DNA of 64,000 nucleotides from Micromonospora gifhornensis (GTDB lineage: Bacteria; Actinomycetota; Actinomycetes; Mycobacteriales; Micromonosporaceae), in the NCBI RefSeq assembly GCF_016863515.1, contig NZ_BOPA01000017.1, positions 62,001-126,000 on the forward strand, read 5' to 3'. Positions 56,133-64,000 of this stretch are shown here, piece by piece. The position numbers and the translations under genes are program-made. Within the stretch, counting starts at the first letter, position 1, and each line of letters starts with the position of its first letter. The notes under the pieces are model-generated. The model did no database searches, was not told where the DNA came from, and saw only the letters and a list, made by a program, of their open reading frames with translations.

Positions 56133-57182
56133 GTGACGGACATCTCGGACACCATGGCCAGCCTGCCCAGCCCGGCCGATCCGGACGCGACCGCGGCCGA
56201 GCTGGAGCAGACGCTCAACGAGGTCAGACGGGTGATCGTCGGGCAGGATCAGCTCGTCGATCGCCTGCTCACCGCCCTGCTCGCCGACGGGCACTGCCTG
56301 TTGGAAGGCGTTCCCGGGGTGGCCAAGACACTTGCCGCGCAGACCCTCGCGACGGTCGTCGGCGGCACCTTCTCCCGGATCCAGTTCACCCCCGACCTGG
56401 TGCCCTCGGACATCGTCGGCACCCGCATCTACCGGGCCTCGAAGGAGAGCTTCGACGTCGAGCTCGGCCCGATCATGGCCAACCTGGTGCTGGCCGACGA
56501 GATCAACAGGGCTCCGGCGAAGGTGCAGTCGGCGCTGCTGGAGGCGATGGCCGAGCGTCAGGTCTCCATCGGTGGGCGCAGCTACCCGGTGCCGGAGCCC
56601 TTCCTCGTGCTGGCCACCCAGAACCCGATCGAGTCGGAGGGGGTCTACCAGCTGCCCGAGGCGCAGCGGGACCGCTTCCTCATGAAGATCGTCGTCGACT
56701 ATCCGGACGGCGCCGACGAGTTGGCCATCCTCTACCGGATGAGCGCCGACCGCCCCCGGCCGCACCAGGCGCTGCGGCCGGACCGGTTGCGGGAACTCCA
56801 GCTCCAGGCCCGGCAGGTCTTCGTCCACCACGCCATCGCCGAGTACGTCGTCCGGCTCATCCTGGCCACCCGCGACCCGGCCCGGTACGGCATGCCGGAG
56901 ATCGTCCCCCTGCTCGCGTACGGTGCCAGCCCGCGCGCCACCCTCGGCCTGGTTGCCGCCGCGCGGGCCCGCGCCCTGCTCCGTGGCCGGGAGTACGTGC
57001 TGCCGGACGACGTGCGGGACCTGGCCGTGGACGTGCTGGCCCACCGGCTGGTGCTCTCCTTCGACGCGGTCGCCGACGGGATCAGCGCCGAGTCGGTGGT
57101 GCACCGACTGGTCGAGGTGGTGCCGCTGCCGAGGGTGGCCAACGGTCAGCCGGAGTACGTCGCCGATCTGGCGGCCGCGTGA
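56133..57182 (+). CDS. MoxR-family AAA+ ATPase
   Basis: A 349-residue AAA+ chaperone-like ATPase. Walker A is EGVPGVAKT, Walker B LVLADEINRAP, and sensor 1 LATQNPIE; an Arg finger region is in PEAQRDRF. MoxR proteins usually act with von Willebrand-type partners in activating or inserting metals or assembling complexes. Here DUF58 and VWA genes follow with overlapping codons, the standard MoxR-DUF58-VWA operon. GTG start with GGGAAG upstream. Confidence 0.94.
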   Translation: MTDISDTMASLPSPADPDATAAELEQTLNEVRRVIVGQDQLVDRLLTALLADGHCLLEGVPGVAKTLAAQTLATVVGGTFSRIQFTPDLVPSDIVGTRIYRASKESFDVELGPIMANLVLADEINRAPAKVQSALLEAMAERQVSIGGRSYPVPEPFLVLATQNPIESEGVYQLPEAQRDRFLMKIVVDYPDGADELAILYRMSADRPRPHQALRPDRLRELQLQARQVFVHHAIAEYVVRLILATRDPARYGMPEIVPLLAYGASPRATLGLVAAARARALLRGREYVLPDDVRDLAVDVLAHRLVLSFDAVADGISAESVVHRLVEVVPLPRVANGQPEYVADLAAA

Positions 57183-58195
57183 TGAGACGCGGGCGCGTCC
57201 CGGTGCCCGTGGCGGCGGACCCGACGCTCACCGACCTCACCCCGAACCAGCGGCTGCGCCGGCTCGAACTCACCGTCACCCGCCGCCTCGACGGCCTGCT
57301 GCACGGCGAACGTCGGGGGCTGCTGCCCGGACCGGGAAGTGAACCCGCCGGCAGCCGCGAGTACCGGCCCGGTGAGGACGAGGTACGCCGGATGGACTGG
57401 TCGGTGACCGCCCGGACCACCGTCCCGCACGTGCGGGAGGTCGACGCCGACCGGGAGCTGACCACCTGGCTGCTTGTCGACGCCAGCCCCAGCATGGAGT
57501 ACGGCACCGCCGAACTGGACAAGCGGGAACTGGCCGTGGCAGCGGTCGCCGCCATCGGCTTCCTGACCGCCGGGGCGGGAAACCGGCTCGGCGCGCAGGT
57601 GCTCACCCCGTACGGGCTGCACCGGGTGCCGGCCCGGGGCGGACGCAGCCACCTGGTCGGGCTGCTGCGCGGGCTGCTGGCCGCGCCCCGACAGGCCGGT
57701 GAGCCGGACGGCCACCGGACGGCCGACGAGGTCGACCTGTCCGCGGCGTTGGCGGCGGTGCACCGGACGGCCAACCGGCGAGGTCTGGTGGTGGTGATCT
57801 CGGACTTTCTGGACGGGCTGCCCGACGATCCACGCTCACCGGCCACCTGGGAACGTCCGCTGCGCCGGTTGTCGGTGCGGCATCAGGTGCTCGCGGTGGA
57901 GGTCGTCGACCCCCGTGAACTGGAACTGCCGGACGTCGGACTGATCACGCTCGCCGATCCCGAGACGGGCCGGCGACGCGAGGTGTGGACCGGCGATCCG
58001 GGGCTGCGCGAACGGTACGCGGCAGCCGCCGCCGCGCAGCGCGACCAACTCCGGCAGGCGCTGCGCCGGGCCGGGGCGACCCACCTCGCGTTGCGTACCG
58101 ACCGGGACTGGGCGGCCGACATCGTGCGGCACGTGCACACCCAGCGTCGCCTGGCCCTGGCGCCGGCCGCACCGAGGCGGGGAGGCGCGGCATGA
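57182..58195 (+). CDS. DUF58 domain protein (vWA-like)
   Basis: A 337-residue protein with the DUF58 signature REYRPGEDEVRRMDWSVTAR followed by a vWA-like fold with MIDAS-type DASPSMEYG. It has no membrane segments. Its ATG overlaps the MoxR stop (TGATG), so the two are translated together. It is thought to work as a MoxR substrate or adaptor; mechanism is unknown. Confidence 0.92.
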   Translation: MRRGRVPVPVAADPTLTDLTPNQRLRRLELTVTRRLDGLLHGERRGLLPGPGSEPAGSREYRPGEDEVRRMDWSVTARTTVPHVREVDADRELTTWLLVDASPSMEYGTAELDKRELAVAAVAAIGFLTAGAGNRLGAQVLTPYGLHRVPARGGRSHLVGLLRGLLAAPRQAGEPDGHRTADEVDLSAALAAVHRTANRRGLVVVISDFLDGLPDDPRSPATWERPLRRLSVRHQVLAVEVVDPRELELPDVGLITLADPETGRRREVWTGDPGLRERYAAAAAAQRDQLRQALRRAGATHLALRTDRDWAADIVRHVHTQRRLALAPAAPRRGGAA

Positions 58196-59151
58196 TCTGG
58201 GAGTCGCCCATCCGGCTCTGGCTGCTGCTCGGCGTGGCCGCCCTGGCCGTGGCCTACCTGATGGCGCAGCGCCGCCGCAGCCGGTACGCCGTCCGCTTCA
58301 CCAACCTGCGCCTGCTCGACCGGGTGGCACCCCAGCGCCCGACCTGGCGTCGACACCTGCCGGCCGGTCTCTTCCTGGCCATGCTGGCGTTGCTCGTGGT
58401 CGGCTTCGCCCGGCCGACGGCCGAGGTGCGGGTGCCCCGGGAACGCGCCACCGTGATGGTCGCCGTGGACGTCTCCACCTCGATGCTCGCCACCGACGTC
58501 GACCCGGATCGGCTCAGTGCGGCAAAGAGCGCCGCCCGGGACTTCGTCGACGGGCTGCCCAGGGAGTTCAACGTCGGGCTGGTGGCCTTCGCCGGCAGCG
58601 CCGCCGTGCTGGTCCCGCCGAGCACCGACCGGGAGGCGCTGCACGACGGGATCCGGCGTCTCGCCGAGGGCATCACCGGGGTGCAGGGCACGGCGATCGG
58701 GGAGGCGATCAGCACCTCGCTGGGCGCGGTCAAGGCATTGGACGAGCAGGCCACCACGCAACCGCCGCCGGCCCGGATCATCGTGCTCTCCGACGGTGCG
58801 AACACCTCCGGCATGGATCCGATGGAGGCCGCCGCCGAGGCGGTCGCCTTGGAGGTGCCGGTGCACACCATCTCGTTCGGTACGCCGGGTGGCTTCGTGG
58901 ACCGGGGCGGGCGGCCGATCCAGGTGCCGGTGGACGGGGAGACGTTGCAGGCCGTGGCCGAGCAAACCGGGGGCGCCTTCCACCAGGCCGACACGAGCGA
59001 CGAGTTGCATGCCGTCTACGACGACATCGGCAGTTCGGTGGGCTGGCGCAAGGAACGGCAGGACATCTCGGCCCGGTTCATCGGGCTCGGGTTGGTGTTC
59101 GCGATGGGCGCGGCGTTCGGCTCGATGCGCTGGTTTTCCCGCCTGCCCTGA
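58192..59151 (+). CDS. VWA-domain membrane protein (BatA-like)
   Basis: A 319-residue protein with two N-terminal membrane segments (about 5-22 and 55-75), a vWA domain with MIDAS motif DVSTSM and conserved LSDGANTSG, and a C-terminal membrane segment (about 295-312). This is BatA/BatB topology. Its ATG overlaps the DUF58 stop (ATGA). Likely partner of MoxR at the membrane. Confidence 0.92.
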   Translation: MIWESPIRLWLLLGVAALAVAYLMAQRRRSRYAVRFTNLRLLDRVAPQRPTWRRHLPAGLFLAMLALLVVGFARPTAEVRVPRERATVMVAVDVSTSMLATDVDPDRLSAAKSAARDFVDGLPREFNVGLVAFAGSAAVLVPPSTDREALHDGIRRLAEGITGVQGTAIGEAISTSLGAVKALDEQATTQPPPARIIVLSDGANTSGMDPMEAAAEAVALEVPVHTISFGTPGGFVDRGGRPIQVPVDGETLQAVAEQTGGAFHQADTSDELHAVYDDIGSSVGWRKERQDISARFIGLGLVFAMGAAFGSMRWFSRLP

Positions 59152-59230
59152 CCCGGCTTGACCGGCATCGGCCGGCGGGACCGGTGTCGGCTCGCCGGCG
59201 GCAGCGGCCGCAGACGTGAGGAGCGTAGGT

Positions 59231-60076
59231 ATGGCAGTGCAGACCGGGCTGGGCGAGCCCCGTGGGCCCTGGTTCGTCTCGCCGGAATTCGACCCGTACG
59301 GCCGGGACGGGGCGGGGCAGGCCGCCGGGACGCGCGACGGGGCGGCGTGGGGTTGGCGTCGTCGGCTGATGGCCGGGCTGGCGGTGCTGGCCCTGTCGAC
59401 CGGCTCGGGGGCGGTGGCCGGCGGTTGGGTGGCCAGTAGGGGATTGCCCGAACCGGCCGCGGCGTCGGCCGCGCCGGTGCCGGCCGAACTGGTCACCGCC
59501 GCCGAGAAGACCGTGCCCGGGGTGGTGTCGGTGCTGGTGGGAGGCGCCACCGGTTCCGGCTTCGCCGTCGACTCCGAGCAGCACATCATCACCAACGACC
59601 ACATCCTGGCCAAGGGGCGCAGTGGCCCGGTGACCGTGGAACTGCCGGACGGCCGCCGGTTCGGCGCCGAGGTGGTCGGTCGGGAACCGGGCAGCGACCT
59701 GGCGGTGCTGAAGGTGCCGGCGTCCGCCGGGCTGGCGTCGCTGCCGCTGGCCAAGCCGGGCTCGACCCGGGTCGGTGAGCCGGTGCTGGCCGTCGGGTCG
59801 CCGCTCGGGCTGTCCGGCACGGTCACCGCCGGGATCGTCAGCGCGCTCGACCGTCAGGTGCGCCTCGGCGACAACCGGCACCGGGCGGTGCAGACCGACG
59901 CCTCGATCAACCCCGGAAACTCCGGTGGCCCACTGGTCAACGCCCGAGGCGAGGTGGTCGGGGTGAACACCGCCATCGCCACCATCGACGGCAACGGCTC
60001 GATCGGCATCGGCTTCGCCATCCCCATCGAACAGGTGCAGCAGACCGCCGACACGATCATCGGCAAGGGCGGCTGA
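59231..60076 (+). CDS. Membrane-anchored trypsin-like serine protease (HtrA-like, no PDZ)
   Basis: A 281-residue S1C-type protease with a cytoplasmic N-terminus of about 50 residues, one membrane segment (about 50-72) and a periplasmic/extracellular protease domain. The catalytic triad is His124 (TNDHIL), Asp156 (GSDLAV) and Ser231 (GNSGGP). It ends at the domain boundary (IEQVQQTADTI), where HtrA proteins carry PDZ domains; here the PDZ is absent. GAGGAG precedes ATG 59231. It follows the MoxR-DUF58-VWA genes by 79 bases and may share their envelope role. Confidence 0.92.
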   Translation: MAVQTGLGEPRGPWFVSPEFDPYGRDGAGQAAGTRDGAAWGWRRRLMAGLAVLALSTGSGAVAGGWVASRGLPEPAAASAAPVPAELVTAAEKTVPGVVSVLVGGATGSGFAVDSEQHIITNDHILAKGRSGPVTVELPDGRRFGAEVVGREPGSDLAVLKVPASAGLASLPLAKPGSTRVGEPVLAVGSPLGLSGTVTAGIVSALDRQVRLGDNRHRAVQTDASINPGNSGGPLVNARGEVVGVNTAIATIDGNGSIGIGFAIPIEQVQQTADTIIGKGG

Positions 60077-60186
60077 AATCACGGAGGGTAACTGTCCGAT
60101 TACGGGGAGATCGGGCGAACTGTCGGGTTCCAGCGATCAGTGATCGGAGAATGGAAATATTACGCTGAGTATGGATACTGGCGTGG

Positions 60187-60483
60187 GTGGAGCGTCCTCT
60201 CATCGCGGTCCTCCTGCTGGTGGGCCTCATCATCGGAACTGGCGTGGGCTCGTCGTACGCCCGCGCGCGGCGGGGGTGGAGCGACTACCAGACCGCCAAG
60301 AAGACCGTGCCCGGCGCCCGCCGTGCCGCCTGGCTGCTGATCAAAGTGGTCACCACGAAGATCGGGGTGATCCTGCTGCTGCTGATCGGGGCGGTTGCCT
60401 ACGCCGCAGCCGGTGGCGACGACGGGTCGGAACCCGCGCCACCGAATCCGAGCAGTACTCCCGACGAGCGGCCGGGGCGCTAG
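60187..60483 (+). CDS. Small two-helix membrane protein, hypothetical
   Basis: A 98-residue protein with two membrane segments (about 5-22 and 57-75) separated by a basic loop (ARARRGWSDYQTAKKT) and ending in an acidic/Pro-rich tail. No family recognised. GTG 60187; the upstream stretch 60160-60186 holds TATGGAT, a possible -10. Its TAG stop doubles as the start of a TAGCCT hexamer that may drive arfB. Confidence 0.7.
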   Translation: MERPLIAVLLLVGLIIGTGVGSSYARARRGWSDYQTAKKTVPGARRAAWLLIKVVTTKIGVILLLLIGAVAYAAAGGDDGSEPAPPNPSSTPDERPGR

Positions 60484-60492
60484 CCTCAGGGC

Positions 60493-60918
60493 GTGGACGA
60501 CGGACTGCGGGTGACCGATCGGTGGGTCGTGCCCGCCGCTGAGCTGCGGGAGCGCTTCTCCCGGTCATCCGGGCCGGGCGGGCAGGGCGTCAACACCGCC
60601 GACTCCCGGGTGGAGCTGAGCTTCGACCTGGCCGGCTCGCCCAGCCTGCCGGAGTCGCTGCGGGCCCGGGCGCTGGACCGGCTCGCCGGGCGGCTGGTCA
60701 ACGGCGTGCTGACCATCGCCGCCAGCGAGCACCGGGCCCAGTTGGCCAACCGGGAGGCGGCCCGGGAGCGGTTGGTGGCGCTGCTGCGTGAGGCGGTCGC
60801 CCCACCACCACCGCCGCGCCGGCCGACCAGGCCGTCGCGTGGGGCCAAGGAACGGCGGCTGGCCGACAAGAAACGCCGTTCCCAGCGCAAGCGCGACCGC
60901 CGGGTGGACGGCGACTAG
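60493..60918 (+). CDS. arfB: Alternative ribosome-rescue factor / peptidyl-tRNA hydrolase ArfB
   Basis: A 141-residue release-factor-like protein that hydrolyses peptidyl-tRNA on stalled ribosomes. The GGQ motif is at 29-31 in SSGPGGQGVN, and the basic C-terminal tail (KERRLADKKRRSQRKRDRR) inserts into the mRNA channel. Both features are diagnostic. A Pro-rich patch near residue 105 is unusual but outside the active region. GTG follows TAGCCT by six bases, suggesting leaderless translation. Confidence 0.93.
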   Translation: MDDGLRVTDRWVVPAAELRERFSRSSGPGGQGVNTADSRVELSFDLAGSPSLPESLRARALDRLAGRLVNGVLTIAASEHRAQLANREAARERLVALLREAVAPPPPPRRPTRPSRGAKERRLADKKRRSQRKRDRRVDGD

Positions 60919-61011
60919 TCACGCGGCGCTACCGGCCAGCTGGCCCCGCAACCTCGGGCCGGCTCGGCGTCGGCGCGACCCGCAGCCTCGGTTCGGCCCG
61001 GCGTTCGCGCG

Positions 61012-61926
61012 TCAGGCCGGCGTCGGTTGCTCCACTGTCTCCAGCAGCGTCGCGCAGACCTCGATCAGCCGAGCCCGGAGTCGACCGGCGCGCTCCGCGA
61101 ACTCGCGTTGCCGCGTCACGTACTCGGCCTTGCCCTCCGGCGTCTCGATGGCCACCGCCGGCTCCCCGTAGGACGAAAGGTCGTACGGCGACGCCTGCAT
61201 GTCCAGCAGCCGGATGTCCCGGGCCAGCTCGAAGCAGTCCAACGCCAGCTCGCCAGGGACGGCGGGGCCGAGCTTGGTCGCCCACTTGTGACAGTCCATC
61301 GCGGCGTGCAGGCAGCCCGGCTGGTCGAGATCGACCTGGCTGGCGCGGGTGGGCCGCAGCCGGTTCAGGCCGACGGCCTCGGGGGTGAAGAACCGGAACG
61401 CGTCGAAGTGCGAGCACCTGATCTGGTGCGCCTCGACCACCGCGTCGGTGCCGTCCTGGCCGAGTCGCAGCGGGAGCGGGTGCCGGTGCTCGCGTTGGCG
61501 GTAGACCATCGCCCACTCGTGCAACCCGAAGCAGCCGGTGAAGGCCGGGCGGGTGGCGATCGCGGAGAGCAGGCGGCTGATGAAGCGTACCGATTCGGCC
61601 CGGTCGGCGAGGAACGCCGCTGCGTCGAAACCGACCACGCCGTCGGAGTCGGTGACGTACCACCGCCACTGCCCGTTCGGTGCCGGGCCGTCCGGTCCCG
61701 GCTCCAGCCGTACGCCCACCCCGGGATGCCAGCGCCGCAGCACCGATGGCCTGGTGCCGTAGTACTCGTACAGGAAGTCGTCGATCGCGTGGCGTTGCCG
61801 CGCGGCCCGACGCCCGCGGTGCGCGGCGGTGAGGCCGTCGGCACGCTCCTCGTGCGCCCGTGCGCGGGGCAGCCAGACGGCAGCCGGCAGGCGGTCGGAG
61901 CCGGCGGGGGCGCAGGCGGCGGTCAC
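61012..61926 (-). CDS. Conserved actinobacterial protein (often labelled 3-methyladenine DNA glycosylase)
   Basis: A 304-residue soluble protein. Distinctive segments are RHAIDDFLYEYYGTRP, GCFGLHEWAMVYRQ and AAMDCHKWATKL. I recall homologues in Streptomyces and mycobacteria annotated as 3-methyladenine DNA glycosylase, but I see no HhH-GPD or AAG fold motif, and the label may be unsupported. Conserved His, Cys and Trp residues suggest a metal or nucleotide enzyme. GTG start. Convergent with arfB. Confidence 0.6.
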   Translation of the reverse strand: MTAACAPAGSDRLPAAVWLPRARAHEERADGLTAAHRGRRAARQRHAIDDFLYEYYGTRPSVLRRWHPGVGVRLEPGPDGPAPNGQWRWYVTDSDGVVGFDAAAFLADRAESVRFISRLLSAIATRPAFTGCFGLHEWAMVYRQREHRHPLPLRLGQDGTDAVVEAHQIRCSHFDAFRFFTPEAVGLNRLRPTRASQVDLDQPGCLHAAMDCHKWATKLGPAVPGELALDCFELARDIRLLDMQASPYDLSSYGEPAVAIETPEGKAEYVTRQREFAERAGRLRARLIEVCATLLETVEQPTPA

Positions 61927-61959
61927 CGTCCCAGGGTACGACCGCCGCCGGCCCGCTGA

Positions 61960-63252
61960 TCAGGGCACGTCCACCCGCACTCCGGCGGAGAAGACCCCGC
62001 TGCGCAGTTCCAGTCGCTGCGGCGCCTCGTTGCCGTTGACGGTGAAGACCAGCGGCAGCACCAGCCGGCTACCCGCCGCCATCGGCTCGGCGAAGACGTC
62101 CCGCCCCTGGTTGGCCCGCCGGGTGGCCTGCTCGTCGGTGGTCACCCAGTTGCCGTTCGCCAGGTACGCCCGTTGCAGCTTGCCGTGCCAGCTGTGGTGC
62201 TCCGGGGCCAGGTTCCGGACCCCGACCGTGGCCTGGCACTGCCGGGCACCCTGACCCGGATCGCAGGTCATCCGGTAGACGGTGAACTCGAACGCGTCCT
62301 CGCGCAGCGGCACGCCCAGCCCACCGCTGACCCCGCTGCCCTTCCACGCCCCGTTTGTCGGCTGGCTGTCGGTGTCGATCGCGGCGACCCGCCGGGTGGC
62401 GGTCCACGCGGCGGTGCCGAGCGTGGCCGCCAGCACCGTCGCGGCCACCGGCACGATCAACCAGACCGGCGGGGTACGCCGACGTGTGGTGGGTCGGGGC
62501 GCGGCCGGTCGGGGATAGATCCGCCCCGGCCCGTCCGAGGCCAGCGCGGCCGCGACCGGGGGCCGCCGACGTCGCCAGGTGACGAACCCCACCACGGCGA
62601 GGGCCAGCAGGACGGCCGCGCCGGCCAGCAGCGCGGGGACCTGACCGCGCCACCCCGAGTTCTGCGTCGAGGGGGCCGCCGCGGCAGCGCCCGGGGCCGT
62701 CCAGGTGGCGGTCGCACAGTCGTACGGCTGACGACCGTCGACGGCGAAGGCGCACGCCGGGGCGGTCACCGGTTGCCGGGCCGCCGCTCCGGTAAGCGTG
62801 GTGTCCAGCGTGGTGGTGCTGCGCGGCGGCAGCTTCACCCGCCAGGTCACCTCCGTCGCTGCCGACCCGCCGGGGCGTACCTCCCGACCGCCGTCGCTGA
62901 TCGCGGTCGCCGACACCCCCTGGGGTAATTCCTGGCGCACTGTGGTGTCCACCGGGGCGTTGCCGGCGTTGCGCACCTCGATCCGGTAGCCGGGTTGCGG
63001 GGTGCTCGCCGGTGCGACCATCACGCTGACCTTCGGCTTCGGCGCCGGCGAGGCGACCCTCGTCGGAGTCGGTACGGCCGGCGGCGCCGAGGGCATCGTG
63101 GGTTCCGCCGTCGCCGCTGCCGGGTGCGGACGCCCGGCCGCCGCGGCGTCCGCGGTGGTGAGCGCCGGCAACGCCGGTACGGCGGCGGTGAGAAACCCCA
63201 CGCAGTGCACGATCGCCGCGAGGGCCCTTTGGTGTCGTGTCGATGCAGGCAT
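61960..63252 (-). CDS. Exported protein with conserved-repeat (DUF11-like) domain and two membrane segments
   Basis: A 430-residue protein. Signal peptide about 1-38, a Pro/Ala/Thr-rich stretch, a DUF11-like beta domain (about 72-160; YRIEVRNAGNAPVDTTVRQE), a membrane segment (about 205-225), a basic linker with TTRRRTPP, a second membrane segment (about 265-285), and an extracytoplasmic domain with one Cys pair (TCDPG and RQCQAT) and a C-terminus VNGNEAPQRLELRSGVFS resembling DUF4352-type tails. No named family. GGAGG precedes ATG 63252. Confidence 0.75.
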   Translation of the reverse strand: MPASTRHQRALAAIVHCVGFLTAAVPALPALTTADAAAAGRPHPAAATAEPTMPSAPPAVPTPTRVASPAPKPKVSVMVAPASTPQPGYRIEVRNAGNAPVDTTVRQELPQGVSATAISDGGREVRPGGSAATEVTWRVKLPPRSTTTLDTTLTGAAARQPVTAPACAFAVDGRQPYDCATATWTAPGAAAAAPSTQNSGWRGQVPALLAGAAVLLALAVVGFVTWRRRRPPVAAALASDGPGRIYPRPAAPRPTTRRRTPPVWLIVPVAATVLAATLGTAAWTATRRVAAIDTDSQPTNGAWKGSGVSGGLGVPLREDAFEFTVYRMTCDPGQGARQCQATVGVRNLAPEHHSWHGKLQRAYLANGNWVTTDEQATRRANQGRDVFAEPMAAGSRLVLPLVFTVNGNEAPQRLELRSGVFSAGVRVDVP

Positions 63253-63386
63253 ACGAACGAACCTCCGCCGCCGACGCTAGGTGGGCGACGTCGTCGGGCG
63301 GGTACGAAGCGGTGAATCCGGCACCGAGGGTGACTGTCGGGGGTAAGCTGCCGCAGCTGGTCCGGGGGCGGGGCTAGATTGGCGGG

Positions 63387-64000
63387 GTGCGTATCGCTCG
63401 TTTCGCTCATGCCAAGGGAATGTCGTTCGGGGTCGTCGAGGGAGAGCCGGAGGCGGGTCCGGAAGGGCTCACCATCGCCGAGATCTCCGGGCACCCGTTC
63501 GGCCAGATAACGTTCAGCGGCGCCCGGTGGGCGCTGTCCGACGTCCGCCTGCTCTCACCGATCCTGCCCAGCAAGGTGGTCTGCGTCGGCCGCAACTACG
63601 CCGAGCACGCCGCCGAGCACGGCAGCGAGGTGCCGAGTGAGCCGCTGCTGTTCCTCAAACCCTCCACCTCAGTCATCGGTCCCCGCGACGCGATCCGGCT
63701 GCCCGAGTTCAGCAAGCAGGTCGAGCACGAGGCGGAGCTGGCCGTGGTGATCGGCGCTCCCGGCGCCCGCCGCGCCGATCGGGCCGCAGCCCAGCGGGCC
63801 ATCTTCGGTTACACCTGCGCCAACGACGTCACCGCCCGGGATCTGCAACGCTCCGACAGCCAGTGGACCCGCGCCAAGGGATTCGACTCGTTCTGCCCGA
63901 TCGGGCCCTGGATCAGCACCGGCCTCGACGTGAGCGACCTGGAGATCCGGTGTGAGGTGGGACCCGACCCGGAGGAGATGGAGGTCCGTCAGCTGGGCCG
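63387..64000 (+). CDS. Fumarylacetoacetate hydrolase-family protein (partial; C-terminus beyond right edge)
   Basis: The first 204 residues of a FAH-family enzyme are visible. After an N-terminal extension (RIARFAHAKGMSFGVVEGEP), the catalytic-domain start is VVCVGRNYAEHAAEHG, followed by PLLFLKPSTSVIGP and the metal-site segment VEHEAELAVVIG with the acid residues expected. Other blocks are GYTCANDVTARDLQ and KGFDSFCPIGPW. Members hydrolyse or decarboxylate acylpyruvates; specificity is unknown. GTG 63387 follows TAGATT (63375-63380) by six bases, so likely leaderless. In Streptomyces I recall such a gene before gltX. Confidence 0.9.
   Translation, partial: MRIARFAHAKGMSFGVVEGEPEAGPEGLTIAEISGHPFGQITFSGARWALSDVRLLSPILPSKVVCVGRNYAEHAAEHGSEVPSEPLLFLKPSTSVIGPRDAIRLPEFSKQVEHEAELAVVIGAPGARRADRAAAQRAIFGYTCANDVTARDLQRSDSQWTRAKGFDSFCPIGPWISTGLDVSDLEIRCEVGPDPEEMEVRQLG

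Overview
This 64 kb window is high-GC actinobacterial DNA, most like Micromonospora or a close relative in the Micromonosporaceae. That placement is my inference from three things. GC at third codon positions is very high and GTG starts are frequent. The gene order mnmA, ligA, gatCA(B), ilvBNC, serA, leuB, ilvE, cimA is one I associate with Streptomyces and Micromonospora. The same short repeats recur between genes. I see no rRNA, tRNA, CRISPR array, transposase or phage genes. It reads as a stable chromosomal core segment with small accessory inserts.

Layout. 1-2.8 kb: an ECF sigma / anti-sigma pair divergent from a DUF4397 surface protein and a class F-like sortase. 2.8-10.1 kb: cysteine desulfurase, mnmA, a MetE-like zinc protein, a VOC protein, an ADP-ribosylglycohydrolase-like protein and ligA. 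10.2-27.3 kb: a GGDEF-EAL membrane protein, gatC-gatA, an LPXTG protein with duplicated Ig-like repeats, gatB, an AceE/transketolase-like enzyme, a metallophosphoesterase, a PQQ-type sugar dehydrogenase lipoprotein, a 2-hydroxyacid dehydrogenase and a degenerate GGDEF-EAL protein. 27.3-36.8 kb (accessory in character): a LacI regulator divergent from a GH2 beta-mannosidase, an alpha/beta hydrolase, an ArsR-SulP operon, a secreted EEP phosphatase/nuclease and a DUF4037 protein. 36.8-54.1 kb: branched-chain amino acid and serine synthesis (ilvD, ilvB-ilvN-ilvC, serA, leuB, ilvE, cimA) with a third GGDEF-EAL protein, ApbE, a tyrosine phosphatase and a PRC-barrel protein set among them. 54.1-64 kb: a membrane EEP protein, a secreted small protein, a MoxR-DUF58-VWA operon with an HtrA-like protease, arfB, two poorly known proteins and the start of a fumarylacetoacetate-hydrolase family gene.

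How the genes connect. Desulfurase plus MnmA fits tRNA 2-thiouridine formation. GatCAB makes Gln-tRNA and/or Asn-tRNA. IlvB/N/C/D/E with CimA and LeuB covers most of isoleucine, valine and leucine synthesis. Both ilvB and cimA are preceded by what look like complete attenuators: a short leader peptide with branched-chain codons, a hairpin starting at its stop codon, then a U-tailed terminator. The cimA leader carries two adjacent Ile codons, fitting the isoleucine role of citramalate. Three c-di-GMP-type proteins lie within 31 kb.

The most notable unexplained signals are a twice-repeated GGGCCCC/TTAAC element just after the stop codons of three unrelated genes, two long inverted repeats (one supplies a gene's stop codon), and the sigma/sortase surface module with an atypical sorting motif. 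I did not find an obviously new defence or biosynthetic system.
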